64,000 nucleotides of DNA from Planctomycetota bacterium (GTDB lineage Bacteria; Planctomycetota; B15-G4; SIAN01). This document shows, in pieces, positions 27,213 through 36,304 of this stretch. The stretch's first letter is position 1, and the number at the start of each line of letters is the position of its first letter. Made by a program: the position numbers and the translations under genes. A model generated the notes under the pieces. The model searched no databases, was not told where the DNA came from, and was given only the letters and a program-made list of their open reading frames with translations. The stretch is from the NCBI GenBank assembly GCA_016795285.1, contig JAEUIC010000027.1, positions 1-64,000 on the forward strand, written 5' to 3'.

Positions 27213-30200
27213 TCACCATTCGCGCGACAAATCGATGGTGGTCGTCTCGCCCGCCTTCACGGTCACCGTCCAGCGGTACGCCTCGTGGGGAACGGTCTGC
27301 TCGGGGAGCGGTTCGTCCGAGCTCCCTCGGCCAGCGGGCCCCTTCCAGAAGCAGGCGGCGTAGAGGCCGGCCGGGATCGCGTAGCAGCCGTAGCTCTCCG
27401 GCAGCGTGCCGCTCATGCGACCGAACTCCGTGGCGTAGCCGCAGCGCGCCTCCTCCGACTCGAGCGAGACGAGCGCGAAGCGCCACTCGTCGGAGTTTTC
27501 GAGCTCGCGCGGGAAGCCGGACAGCTCGAAGCTGCCGGCCGGCAGCAGGACGATCGGCTGCTCGCGCAGCTGTGCCGGATCGGTCGGCACCCAGCGCGGC
27601 GCATGGCCTTCGGCCCAGGCGATCAGCCCACGATCGGGAGCGAACTCGACCGAGAACTCGCCCGACTCGTCGAGCGTGACGATCGGCTGGTCGGGGTCGA
27701 GCGGATCGCCGCTGCGCGTCTGGTAGGGATGGAACACCAGGTCGCGCGCGAACCCGATCCGCGCGCCGGCAAACGGCGCGCCCGATGCGTCGGTCACCAT
27801 CCCTTCGAGCCGCGGCGGCCTAGCGAGTTCGACGACGCCGAGGTCGAGCAGGCCGGTGGCGGTGACCGTGAAATCGCGGAGCACCGTCGGCGGCAGGCGG
27901 ATCCGGTAACGACCCGGCGCGAGGCCGCGGATCGAGAGCGAGTCGACCACGCGGTCGAGCCAGACGCTCGCGCTGCTCCACGGCTCGTTCCCGTCGGTCG
28001 GCGCGACCGCTTCCACCATCAGGCCGATCGGCCGCAGCGAAGGCTCGCCCCGCGCGTCGACGAAGCGCAGTTGCACGGTCGAGTCGAACGGGGCCGGCAG
28101 CGGAACGCTCCGCGCGGCGCCGCCCGGCGCCGCTGCGACCTCGGGACCGAAGAGGACGGTCCAAGCGGCCGGCCCGTGCGCCGCGTCGGGCGCGGCGAAG
28201 AGCGCGACGAGACGAGCGTCGGGGTCGTTGACTCCCTCGAACCGGAACTCAGGAGAAGGGCTGAACTTCGACCCGCTCCCCGTCGCCGAACGCAGCGCCA
28301 CGCCGAGCTGCCCGCCTTTGCAATCGAAGGGCGGCGGCGGCAGCTCGATCGTGCCGTGCACTGTGCCGGTGCCACCCGCCGAGCGATCGACCAGCGTGAC
28401 CTCGACCCGCGCCTCGCCGGGGGCGAGCTGCAGCGCCAGCGCCATCGGCCAGGTCGGAGCGGTGCCGAAGCTCATGGAGGAGTTCACGGTGCGATCGGCG
28501 AGTTCCAGCTCGCACGCCCCCGCCGCGACGCGCTCGAATCGGAACGAGCCATCCGCCGCGCTGACCGTGCGCAGCGGATCGGAGCCGCGCCGGCACGTGA
28601 CGATCGCGCCGGCGATCGGCCGCTCCGCCCCATCGACGACTCGCCCCGCGATCGACGCCAGCCGCGGCAGCACGAGGCGAAGTCCCTCGATCGTCGCGCC
28701 CGCCGCCAGTTCGTGGTGGTCGGGCAACGTGACGAACGCGCCGAGTCCGCCGCACGCGACGCGCAGGCGGACCGCCGGTTCACCCGGCACGAGATTCCGG
28801 AACTCGAAGGTGCCGTCGAGGTCGGTCGTCGCTTCGCACGGCGAGCTCTCCGCCGCGCCGTCGCCGATCGTCGCGCCCAGCGGTTCCAAGACGAGTCGCG
28901 CGCCGACCGCGGGCGTGCCGTCGTCATGGACGACGCGACCCCGCAGCGCCGCCGCGCGCGTTGCCACCAGCGCGAGCGGGACGCTCGGGCTGCAGAGCAC
29001 CTCGACCACCGCCGAAGGGGCCGCCGCGCCGAGCAGCACCTCGCCTACGCCCGCGGCTTCGCCCTCCCCATCGCCTGAGTGCTCGAGCCACACCGCGAAC
29101 GATCGGCCCGCCGCAACCGGCGCCGCTGCTTCGAAGCTGCCATCGGCCGCCGTCGTCACGAGGAACGGCTCGCTCCATGCGGCCGGAGCGAACGCGAGGA
29201 CGCGACCGGCGAGCGGCGCGCCGCTCGCGTCGTGCAACGTGCCGTGGAACTGCACCGCTCCGCGGGTGAAGGAGGCGCGCTGCTCGCGAAGCGTCGTCAC
29301 GCCAGGCGCGAGCGCCGCGTCGAAGCGAATCGAATCGAACCGCGACGTCGGGCTCCAGACCTGGAACTGGTAGCGGCCACTCGGCAGCGCGTCGGTGACG
29401 AGGTGGCCATCGGCGGGGATCGCGAGCGACTTGAGGGCACTCGCCATCCGGAAGTAGCTGAACTCGGTGTGCTCCTTGCCCTCGAGCGTGTAGCCGAGTC
29501 GCGCATCGCCGAGCGGCTGCCCGGCAACATCCATGACGCGCAGGTCGAGCGTCGCCGGCGGCTCCGCCACGAGCGTCACGTCGCCGAACTCCGCCACGGC
29601 GGCGCTGCCCGCGGCCACGGGGCCGACGAGCTGCTTCGCGTGGCCATGCGCGACGACGGTGAGCCAGACGCGGCAGGTCGGCACTCCGTCGAGCGTGAAG
29701 CGGCCATCGCCGCCGCTCACCGTCTCCGGCCACGCGAAGCGGTCGAAGAGCGTCTCGTCGAAGGCCAGAAGCTGTGCGCCGGCGATCGGCTCGCCCGCGG
29801 TGTCGACCACGCGACCGGTCACCGCGCGCGCCGGGAAGAGAACAAGCGTCGCGCCGCGATCGAAGGGCGACCGCACATCGATCTCGACGCGGCGTCGCAC
29901 GCGGGTCAGACCCGTCTCGCGCGCCACCAACTCGTAGCGTCCGGCTGCGACCGCATCGAACGCGTAGCTGCCGTCCGCCGCCGTCGTCGCGAGCCGCGTT
30001 GCGCCGCCGCTCGCTGGCGCGTCCGGCCGCTCCTGCAGCTCGACGGTCGCCCCCTCGATCGGCTGGCCGGCCGCATCGACGACGCGCCCGGTGACGATCC
30101 GCGCCTCGTTCGAGAGCGGCGCGGGCGCCACGCGCAGCGACGCGACCACCCCCGGCAGCGCGGCCTGCAGCGCCGCGTCGTGGCCGCCGTCGCCGCCGCT

Positions 30201-30872
30201 CGTCGCCACCACGGCCGCCTCGGCGCCCTCGCTCGGCAGCGCGGTGATGCGCCACCAGACACCGCCGATCAGCAGCAGCACGACCGCCGCCGCCAGCACG
30301 AGCCCCGGCACGCTCACCGTCGCCTCGAGCGCCGCCGGTGCCAGCGCGCGCAACCACCGCTCGCGCGCCCCGTCGCTCTTCGCGTCGAGCGCGGCGCGCA
30401 GCTGCTCGAGCGCGCGCTGCAGCTGCGTGTTCACCGTCGCCACCGGCAGCGCGAGGCGCGCCGCGATCGCCCGCGGCGGCAGCTCCTCGTAGAAGCGCAG
30501 CGTCACCACGGCGCGGTACTTCGGATCGAGCGCCTGCACGGCGGCGAGCAGCAGCGCTTGCGTCTCGAGCTCTGCGACGGCGACGTCGCTCGCCGCGACG
30601 CTCCCCTCGCTCTGCGCCGCGACGACCTCGCGCGCCTCGCGGCGCCGTTCGCCGCGCTGCTCCTGGCGCGCGACGTTGCGTACCACCGACGCGAGCCAGC
30701 CGCGCAGCGACGCGATGCCGCTCCGCGGGTGGCGCGCGACGGCGAGCCAGCTCGCCTGCGCGACGTCGTCGGCGCGCGCCGGGTCGCGCACCAGCGAGCG
30801 CGCCAACGACCGCACGAAGCGGCCGTGCGCGAGCAGTTCATCCCAAGGCAACGTCGAGTCGGGCAGGTTCAT
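27213..30872 (-). CDS. ECF-type sigma factor fused to a TM helix and CpReg/Ig-like repeats (copy 1)
   Basis: A 1,219-residue fusion. Residues ~10-75 look like sigma-70 region 2 (LLAHGRFVRSLARSLVRD, ADDVAQASWLAVARHP). Residues ~108-165 look like region 4 (LDPKYRAVVTLRFYEELPPR, AIAARLALPVATVNTQLQRA). A single hydrophobic helix spans about 188-208, and the remaining ~1,000 residues contain many CpReg domains (V.G.VVD..G.PI.GA.V, T..DG.Y.F). The predicted topology is sigma domain in the cytoplasm and repeats outside. The ATG at 30872 has GGAGG five bases upstream and aligns with the start of the paralog at 32541; an ATG 12 bp further up is possible. No separate anti-sigma gene is adjacent. Whether the sigma part is active or released by proteolysis is unknown. 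Confidence 0.88.
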   Translation of the reverse strand: MNLPDSTLPWDELLAHGRFVRSLARSLVRDPARADDVAQASWLAVARHPRSGIASLRGWLASVVRNVARQEQRGERRREAREVVAAQSEGSVAASDVAVAELETQALLLAAVQALDPKYRAVVTLRFYEELPPRAIAARLALPVATVNTQLQRALEQLRAALDAKSDGARERWLRALAPAALEATVSVPGLVLAAAVVLLLIGGVWWRITALPSEGAEAAVVATSGGDGGHDAALQAALPGVVASLRVAPAPLSNEARIVTGRVVDAAGQPIEGATVELQERPDAPASGGATRLATTAADGSYAFDAVAAGRYELVARETGLTRVRRRVEIDVRSPFDRGATLVLFPARAVTGRVVDTAGEPIAGAQLLAFDETLFDRFAWPETVSGGDGRFTLDGVPTCRVWLTVVAHGHAKQLVGPVAAGSAAVAEFGDVTLVAEPPATLDLRVMDVAGQPLGDARLGYTLEGKEHTEFSYFRMASALKSLAIPADGHLVTDALPSGRYQFQVWSPTSRFDSIRFDAALAPGVTTLREQRASFTRGAVQFHGTLHDASGAPLAGRVLAFAPAAWSEPFLVTTAADGSFEAAAPVAAGRSFAVWLEHSGDGEGEAAGVGEVLLGAAAPSAVVEVLCSPSVPLALVATRAAALRGRVVHDDGTPAVGARLVLEPLGATIGDGAAESSPCEATTDLDGTFEFRNLVPGEPAVRLRVACGGLGAFVTLPDHHELAAGATIEGLRLVLPRLASIAGRVVDGAERPIAGAIVTCRRGSDPLRTVSAADGSFRFERVAAGACELELADRTVNSSMSFGTAPTWPMALALQLAPGEARVEVTLVDRSAGGTGTVHGTIELPPPPFDCKGGQLGVALRSATGSGSKFSPSPEFRFEGVNDPDARLVALFAAPDAAHGPAAWTVLFGPEVAAAPGGAARSVPLPAPFDSTVQLRFVDARGEPSLRPIGLMVEAVAPTDGNEPWSSASVWLDRVVDSLSIRGLAPGRYRIRLPPTVLRDFTVTATGLLDLGVVELARPPRLEGMVTDASGAPFAGARIGFARDLVFHPYQTRSGDPLDPDQPIVTLDESGEFSVEFAPDRGLIAWAEGHAPRWVPTDPAQLREQPIVLLPAGSFELSGFPRELENSDEWRFALVSLESEEARCGYATEFGRMSGTLPESYGCYAIPAGLYAACFWKGPAGRGSSDEPLPEQTVPHEAYRWTVTVKAGETTTIDLSREW

Positions 30873-31062
30873 CGCGGCCTCCATGAGAGTTCCCCGACGA
30901 GATGCCGCCAAGCCGCGATCCTGCTCAGGTGCGCAGGAGGTGACGATTGCGCCGGGGGGTGCCGCGGACGAACTCCCCGGCGCGGCCGCTCGTACACTGC
31001 GCGACCTCGCGGCGGGGCCGTCCCGCCGCCCACCCCCTGCTCGCGCTGCCCTGGAGCCTCGG

Positions 31063-31917
31063 ATGCAACTCGCTGCCCCGTTCCTCGCCGTCGCCACCCT
31101 CTTCGCCGCGATCGCGGCGCCGGCGCCCGACACCACCCTCGCCACCGCGCCGCACCGGGCGGGCGCCACCTTCGAGGTGACGGCGAGCCACGAGATGAAG
31201 ATGTCGATCGGCATCCATGTCGGTGGGCAGGAAGTCCAGAAGATGCCCATGCACGGCAGCGGGAAGATCGCCGCGAAGGTGGCGGTGAAGGCGGCCGACG
31301 AGAAGGGCGCGAGCGAAGCGACGCTCGCGTTCGGTGACTGCTCCGAGATCACCCCGAACCCGATGGCGCCCGCCGAGTCGCAGCCGACCGACTGCTCCGG
31401 CAAGAGCTACGCGGCGAAGCGCGGTGCCGCGGGCCTGGTGGTCACCGGCCCGTCTCCGGAGCTCTCCGACGACGAGAAGCTGGCCACCGGGATGATCGCG
31501 GCCCATCTGCTGGAGGCGGCGCCGCTGGCCGGCGTGCTCGGCGGCAAGGCGCTGAAGAAGGGCGACGCGGTCGAGCTGCCGGCCGATGTGGCGCAGCGCT
31601 GCCTCGGCTTCTTCGCCGACGATGCCAAGGTGCAGTCGGTGAAGCTGACGCTCGCCGAGGAGCCGACGGCTGGCAGCGACGCCGTCGTCTTCCAAGTCGC
31701 CGCCAAGTTGGTGTCGCCGAAGAACGACGAGAACCCGGCCGAGATGACGATGGAGCTCGCGGGCACCTGGACCGTGGCGAAGGCGACCTCACGCGTGGTC
31801 GCGATGGCGTTGAAGGGGCCCATCACCCTGAATGGCAGCATGGACGAGGGCGGCATGAAGATGGAGATGAAGGGCAGCGGCGACTGGACCGTCGCCTGGA
31901 GCGCCGCGCCGAAGTGA
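31063..31917 (+). CDS. secreted hypothetical protein
   Basis: A 284-residue protein of unknown family with a signal peptide (MQLAAPFLAVATLFAAIAAPAP) and a GGAG just upstream of the ATG. The mature part looks mostly beta-stranded: strands rich in Val, Thr and Ala alternate with short charged loops, and the C-terminus has a Met-rich strand pattern (DEGGMKMEMKGSGDW). Two cysteines (FGDCSE, PTDCSG) lie close together and could form a disulfide. It is divergent from the sigma/CpReg gene copy 1 (190 bp between the starts), so it may be a regulatory target, which is conjecture. No named domain was recognised. Confidence 0.75.
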   Translation: MQLAAPFLAVATLFAAIAAPAPDTTLATAPHRAGATFEVTASHEMKMSIGIHVGGQEVQKMPMHGSGKIAAKVAVKAADEKGASEATLAFGDCSEITPNPMAPAESQPTDCSGKSYAAKRGAAGLVVTGPSPELSDDEKLATGMIAAHLLEAAPLAGVLGGKALKKGDAVELPADVAQRCLGFFADDAKVQSVKLTLAEEPTAGSDAVVFQVAAKLVSPKNDENPAEMTMELAGTWTVAKATSRVVAMALKGPITLNGSMDEGGMKMEMKGSGDWTVAWSAAPK

Positions 31918-32540
31918 CGGCGGCCGCGCGGTCGGCGGTACCGAGCGCGCCGACCGCTGCCGCCGGCGACACCGTAAGCGACATCGCGAGCGACACCGCG
32001 AACGCCGCAGCGCCACCGGACGAGCGGCAGCCGATGCCCCAGGGCCCCCTGGCGAGAGACCGCGAGGTCGTCGAGCCGCGCGCCGTCCGGTGCGCCGCGT
32101 CGAAGGAGAACCACCGCAGCCGGCAAGTTGCGGAAGGCACTGGTGCCTCAGGCGACACGATCTGCCGCGACACCACCCGCCACAACGATGCCTGCCACGA
32201 CGCTGCCCGCCTTCCCGCCGCCCCGTCCGAAGGCACCTTCGGACGGGGCAGGGAAGCCGAGCGAGTCGAACGCTTCGGTCGGCGCCGCGCGGCTCGCAGG
32301 TGCCTCGTCTTCGGATCGGACCACGGACCGCACCGCCGAACGCCCGCCCCTTCGTCCAAGCGTTCTGCGAATTCGATCCCACGTCCGCGACGAGGCCCCG
32401 CGCCGCCGCCGGCGCGACCAAGACAGTTCGATCGCGTTCTGCGTCGTTCTCAACGTCGTCCGGCAGAACTCCCGCCAATTTCGTGACATTTGGGCGGTTC
32501 CCCCGGGACGAAGCGCGCCGCCACCGAGTCCGCGAGTGGC
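31918..32540. other. 623-bp intergenic region, no supported gene
   Basis: The region lies between two convergent genes. Open frames exist on both strands, but none has the strong G/C third-position bias of real genes here, and none resembles a known protein. It includes a perfect 13-bp-arm hairpin (32221-32248). GC is somewhat lower toward 32400-32500. A non-coding RNA or long 3' UTR is possible, but nothing else supports it. Confidence 0.5.
32221..32248. terminator. perfect 13-bp inverted repeat between convergent genes
   Basis: CCCCGTCCGAAGG (32221-32233) and CCTTCGGACGGGG (32236-32248) are exact reverse complements separated by two bases. The position, ~300 bp beyond the stops of both convergent genes, fits a bidirectional transcription block. 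There is no U-tract, so a protein-binding palindrome is an alternative. Confidence 0.45.
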
Positions 32541-35500
32541 TCACCAGAGCGCGCCGACGTCGACGAGCGCCGTCTCCTGCGCCCGGATCGTGACCGCCAC
32601 GACGAACGACTCGCGGGCCACCGTCTGATCGGGCGCGACTTCGCGCGAATCGGTCGAGCCTGAGTCGCCCTTCCAGAGATGGAGCCGGTAGGCACCGACC
32701 GGCAGCGCGAAGAAGCCGCAGGGCTCCTCGGTGCGCGGGCGGATCGCCGTGGTCGTCGTTCGGTCGGGGTAGCCGCGCCGCGCGTCGGCGGTCTCGAGCG
32801 AGACGAGGCGCATGCGCCAGACGCCGGAGCGGGCCATCTCTTCGGGCAAGTTCGCGAGCTCGAAGTCGCCGGCCGGCAGGAGGCAGAGCGGCTCGGAGTC
32901 GTTGTTGTCGCTGTTGCGGACGATCTCCCGCGGCGCGAAGCCCGGCGCGGTGGCGATCTGCGGCATCAGGTCGGGATCGTCGAGGACGTAGCGCCCCTGC
33001 GCGTCGGTCGCGGCGTACGGCCAGTCGCGGTTGAGCGGGTCGTTGCGATTTCGGCAGCCGACCACGCCGCCGGGGAAGAAGACGAATCCGTCCGTTCGCA
33101 TCGGGTTCCCGACCTCGCCGCCGACGATCGGCGCGCCGTCGCGATCGACGAGCGTGCCCGTCAACACCGGCGCCTTCGCCAGCCGGATCTCCCCGAGCGC
33201 GACCTCATCGCCGTCGCGCAGCGTGAACTCGCGCACCGCTTCCGGCAGATGCGGGTCGCTGCCGAGTTGCAACCGGTAGGTGCCGACCGGAAGCCCGCGC
33301 AAGGCGAAGCGACCATCCCCGGCGGTGAGGCAGCCGGCGCTCAGGTGGTCGTACGGCGACGACGCCTCTTCCCCGAAGATCAACCAGACCAGCGACCGCG
33401 TCACCGGCGCGCCGTGGGCTTCGACGATCTGCGCCTCTACCCGCGTCCGCGCCGGCTTGCGCACCACCACCTCGATCGGCGCGCCGCCCGGCACCGCCGT
33501 CTGTGGCGCCGCGAGACCGACGACGATCGTGCTGCCATCGCTGTCCTGCAGCAGCGTGGTGGCGCGCACGCGGGAGGTCGGTTGCGCTACCTCGACGGCA
33601 AAGGTCGGGTCGTCGGCGTAGCAGTATTGGGTGTCGACGCCACCGTCGATCTGCAGACGGAGCACCGCCACCGACGGCGCGATCCACTGCTCCTCGAAGA
33701 CGATCCGACCCCGAACGAGTGATTCGCTGCTCGGGTCGCCGTGCCGCAACTCGACCCCCTCCCTCCGCTCACCGGCCTCCAGCGCGAAACCCGTCAACGG
33801 CGGCAAGGACCCAACCGCGAGCGCACGGTCACCGATCCGCAGCGTGACCATCCCCGCCGGCAGGTCGAAGAGCGCGAAGCGGCCGTCGCGATCGCTGATC
33901 GCGCCCTGTCGGACCGATTGCGACACGCGCTCGACGCGCGCACCAGCGACGCCGCGGCCCTCCGCATCGACGACGCGACCCGACAGCGACGCCGGCGCCG
34001 GGAGGAGGTGCGTCCCGGAGTCGAGCGACGCCCCCACCGGGATCGCGCGCCGCTCGGCCAACGCGAGCGGCTCCTCGGCGAAGCGCGGCACCACCCGCAG
34101 CCCGAGCTCCACGTCGCTCGGCGGGAGGCCGCGCAGTTCGAAGGTGCCGTCGAGGTCGGTCGTGATGCTCGGCACGGAGCGCAGCGGCTCCGACGCCGGG
34201 AGGTCGAGCTCGACGCGCACCCCCGCTTGGGGCGCGCCATCGAGCGCGACGATCCGGCCGCGCCAACTCGCGGATGGGACCGCCTGCAGCGCGACCTCCG
34301 GCTCCGCTCCGCCGCGCGGCGGTTCGCACCATGCGACCCCGCCGAAGGTCGTCGGCCCCACCAGCGCCAGCGCCGGGTCGACCAACCACAAGCGCAGCGG
34401 CTCGGTGACGAGCGTCGGCAGCGGCAGCGCGAAGGAGCCATCGGCCGCAGTCGTCACCTGCAGCGGTCGGACCCACCGCCGCGGTGCGATCGCGATCGCG
34501 CGCCCCGCGAGCGGAGCGCCGCCACCGTCCCGCAGCGCGCCGCGCAGCGTCGCTCCCCCCACCCCGTCAGGCCAAGCGAGCGTGGTGGCCGCCCCGCCCT
34601 TCAGCTCGATCGTGATCGGCTTGCTGGTCAGCGGCCAACCGTCGCAACTGAAGGTGCCGTCGAGCCTCCCTGCCGGAAGCCCCAACAGCGGTCCGCCGAG
34701 CAGTTCCTCGCCGGCGAGTCGCTGCCATCGCTTCGGCAAGACGCGCGGCATCGGCTGCGCGCCGAAGGGTTCGCGCCGCAGCGGCCCGGGATGGAGCGAA
34801 AGCGACAGCGCGTGGCCACTCGTCGCGACGTCGGGCGGAAGGGCGAGCTCGAGGCGCGTCGGCTCGACGGGCTCGAGTTCGATCACCGCCTCCGACTCCT
34901 CGGGACCGATCGGCCCGAAGCGGCGCGGCGCGAAGCCGAGCGCAGCGACATCGAGCTCGACCGCGCAGAGCGGCAGCGAGAGGGCGAAGCCGCCGTCGGC
35001 GGCCGTCTCCGCTTCGAGCGGCGCAAGGTCGACCGACGAGGCGCAGCGCACGACCAGCCAGGCACCGGCGATCGGCGCGCCATCCAGCGAGCGGACCGCG
35101 CCGCGAACGTCACGCGCCGGATGGAGCTGCAGCGTCACCCCGCGGGCCGCTCGTCGATGGCCGTCGAGGAAGAGCCACTCCTCGGAGCCGACGGCGCCTG
35201 CCAGCGAGGCGCGACAGCGCAGCGAGCCGCTACGCGCGTCGTCGAGCGAGAAGGCGAAGCTCCCGTCGCTGGCGCTCTGCGTCACCGAGGCCGTCGCGCG
35301 CCCCGTGGCGGACGCGGTCGCGCCCTCCTCCAAGACGACCGTCGCCCCGCCGACCGGAGCGCCGAGCGCGTCGATCACGCGGCCGCTCACGGTCGGAAGA
35401 ATCAACCCCGCCACCGGGGCGCGCTGCGTCGCGGTGCTCGATTCGGCGACCGCGTCGGCGATCGCGCGCACGTCGTCGGGCAGCGGCGCGGCGGCGGCGG

Positions 35501-36188
35501 CCGCGGCGAGCGCCGCCTGCTGCTCGGCGTCGGCCGGCTCGGCGAGGGCGACCCACCACCAGCTGCCGCCCACCAGCAGCAGCAGCGTCGCGACGATCGA
35601 CACGACCGCGCCGCCGAGCGCCGCTTCCGACGCCGCCTCGGCCCCGAGCAGCACCAGCCCCCGCTGCCACCGCTCGCGATCGCCGCCGTGCGCGGCATCG
35701 AGCCGCTCGCGCAGCTGCGCCAATGCGCGATGGAGCTGCGTGCGGACGGTCGCCGCGGGAAGGTCCAGCTTCGCGGCGATCGACGCGACGCGCAGCCCCT
35801 CGAGGAAGTGGAGCACCACCACGGCGCGGTACTTCGGCTCGAGCGCGTCGACCGCGGCCAGCACCCGCTGCTGCAGCTCGAGCTGGGTCGCCGCCTCGGC
35901 GAGGGTCGACGGCTGCGACTCGGGCGGGGCCGCCCGCTGCTCGCGCGCGATGCGCCGCCCGTCGCTGCGCTGCCACTGGCGCGCCACGTTGGTCGCGACG
36001 CGCCGCAGCCAACCGCCGAGCGCGGCCGTCGCGCGCGGCGGGTGCGCAGCCGCGGCGAGCCACGTCGCCTGCACCACGTCCTCCGCGCGGCTCTCGTCGT
36101 GCACCAGCGCGCGCGCGAGGCGGCGCAGGAACTCGCCGTGGGCCAGCAGCTGCTCCCAGGTCGCTCGCTCGGGCAGGGCATCGGCCAT
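32541..36188 (-). CDS. ECF-type sigma factor fused to a TM helix and CpReg/Ig-like repeats (copy 2)
   Basis: A 1,215-residue paralog of the protein at 27213. Region-2-like residues ~12-75 (LLAHGEFLRRLARALVHDES, EDVVQATWLAAAAHP) and region-4-like residues ~108-165 (LEPKYRAVVVLHFLEGLRVA, SIAAKLDLPAATVRTQLHRA) are followed by a TM helix (about 193-214) and about 1,000 residues of CpReg repeats. The C-terminal blocks are collinear with copy 1: LPAGDFELANLPEEM..WRMRLVSLE corresponds to LPAGSFELSGFPREL..WRFALVSLE, and both have LHLWKG/ACFWKG. The ATG at 36188 is the only sensible start. It shares with copy 1 the absence of a neighbouring anti-sigma factor. Role inferred: membrane-linked transcription regulator with an external sensing or adhesion portion. 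Confidence 0.88.
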   Translation of the reverse strand: MADALPERATWEQLLAHGEFLRRLARALVHDESRAEDVVQATWLAAAAHPPRATAALGGWLRRVATNVARQWQRSDGRRIAREQRAAPPESQPSTLAEAATQLELQQRVLAAVDALEPKYRAVVVLHFLEGLRVASIAAKLDLPAATVRTQLHRALAQLRERLDAAHGGDRERWQRGLVLLGAEAASEAALGGAVVSIVATLLLLVGGSWWWVALAEPADAEQQAALAAAAAAAPLPDDVRAIADAVAESSTATQRAPVAGLILPTVSGRVIDALGAPVGGATVVLEEGATASATGRATASVTQSASDGSFAFSLDDARSGSLRCRASLAGAVGSEEWLFLDGHRRAARGVTLQLHPARDVRGAVRSLDGAPIAGAWLVVRCASSVDLAPLEAETAADGGFALSLPLCAVELDVAALGFAPRRFGPIGPEESEAVIELEPVEPTRLELALPPDVATSGHALSLSLHPGPLRREPFGAQPMPRVLPKRWQRLAGEELLGGPLLGLPAGRLDGTFSCDGWPLTSKPITIELKGGAATTLAWPDGVGGATLRGALRDGGGAPLAGRAIAIAPRRWVRPLQVTTAADGSFALPLPTLVTEPLRLWLVDPALALVGPTTFGGVAWCEPPRGGAEPEVALQAVPSASWRGRIVALDGAPQAGVRVELDLPASEPLRSVPSITTDLDGTFELRGLPPSDVELGLRVVPRFAEEPLALAERRAIPVGASLDSGTHLLPAPASLSGRVVDAEGRGVAGARVERVSQSVRQGAISDRDGRFALFDLPAGMVTLRIGDRALAVGSLPPLTGFALEAGERREGVELRHGDPSSESLVRGRIVFEEQWIAPSVAVLRLQIDGGVDTQYCYADDPTFAVEVAQPTSRVRATTLLQDSDGSTIVVGLAAPQTAVPGGAPIEVVVRKPARTRVEAQIVEAHGAPVTRSLVWLIFGEEASSPYDHLSAGCLTAGDGRFALRGLPVGTYRLQLGSDPHLPEAVREFTLRDGDEVALGEIRLAKAPVLTGTLVDRDGAPIVGGEVGNPMRTDGFVFFPGGVVGCRNRNDPLNRDWPYAATDAQGRYVLDDPDLMPQIATAPGFAPREIVRNSDNNDSEPLCLLPAGDFELANLPEEMARSGVWRMRLVSLETADARRGYPDRTTTTAIRPRTEEPCGFFALPVGAYRLHLWKGDSGSTDSREVAPDQTVARESFVVAVTIRAQETALVDVGALW

Positions 36189-36304
36189 GGCAGTGCTCCG
36201 TGGTGACGGCCTCTAATGCCGCCGCCCTGCCCACTGCTTCACCGTCGACTCGAAGCGGCCGCGACCCCGCGGCACCGCGCGGCCCGACCCCGCGCTCGCC
36301 GCCC

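Noticed and set aside
31914..32486. Open frames on both strands in the 623-bp intergenic region
   Set aside because: No third-position G/C bias comparable to real genes and no recognisable protein features.
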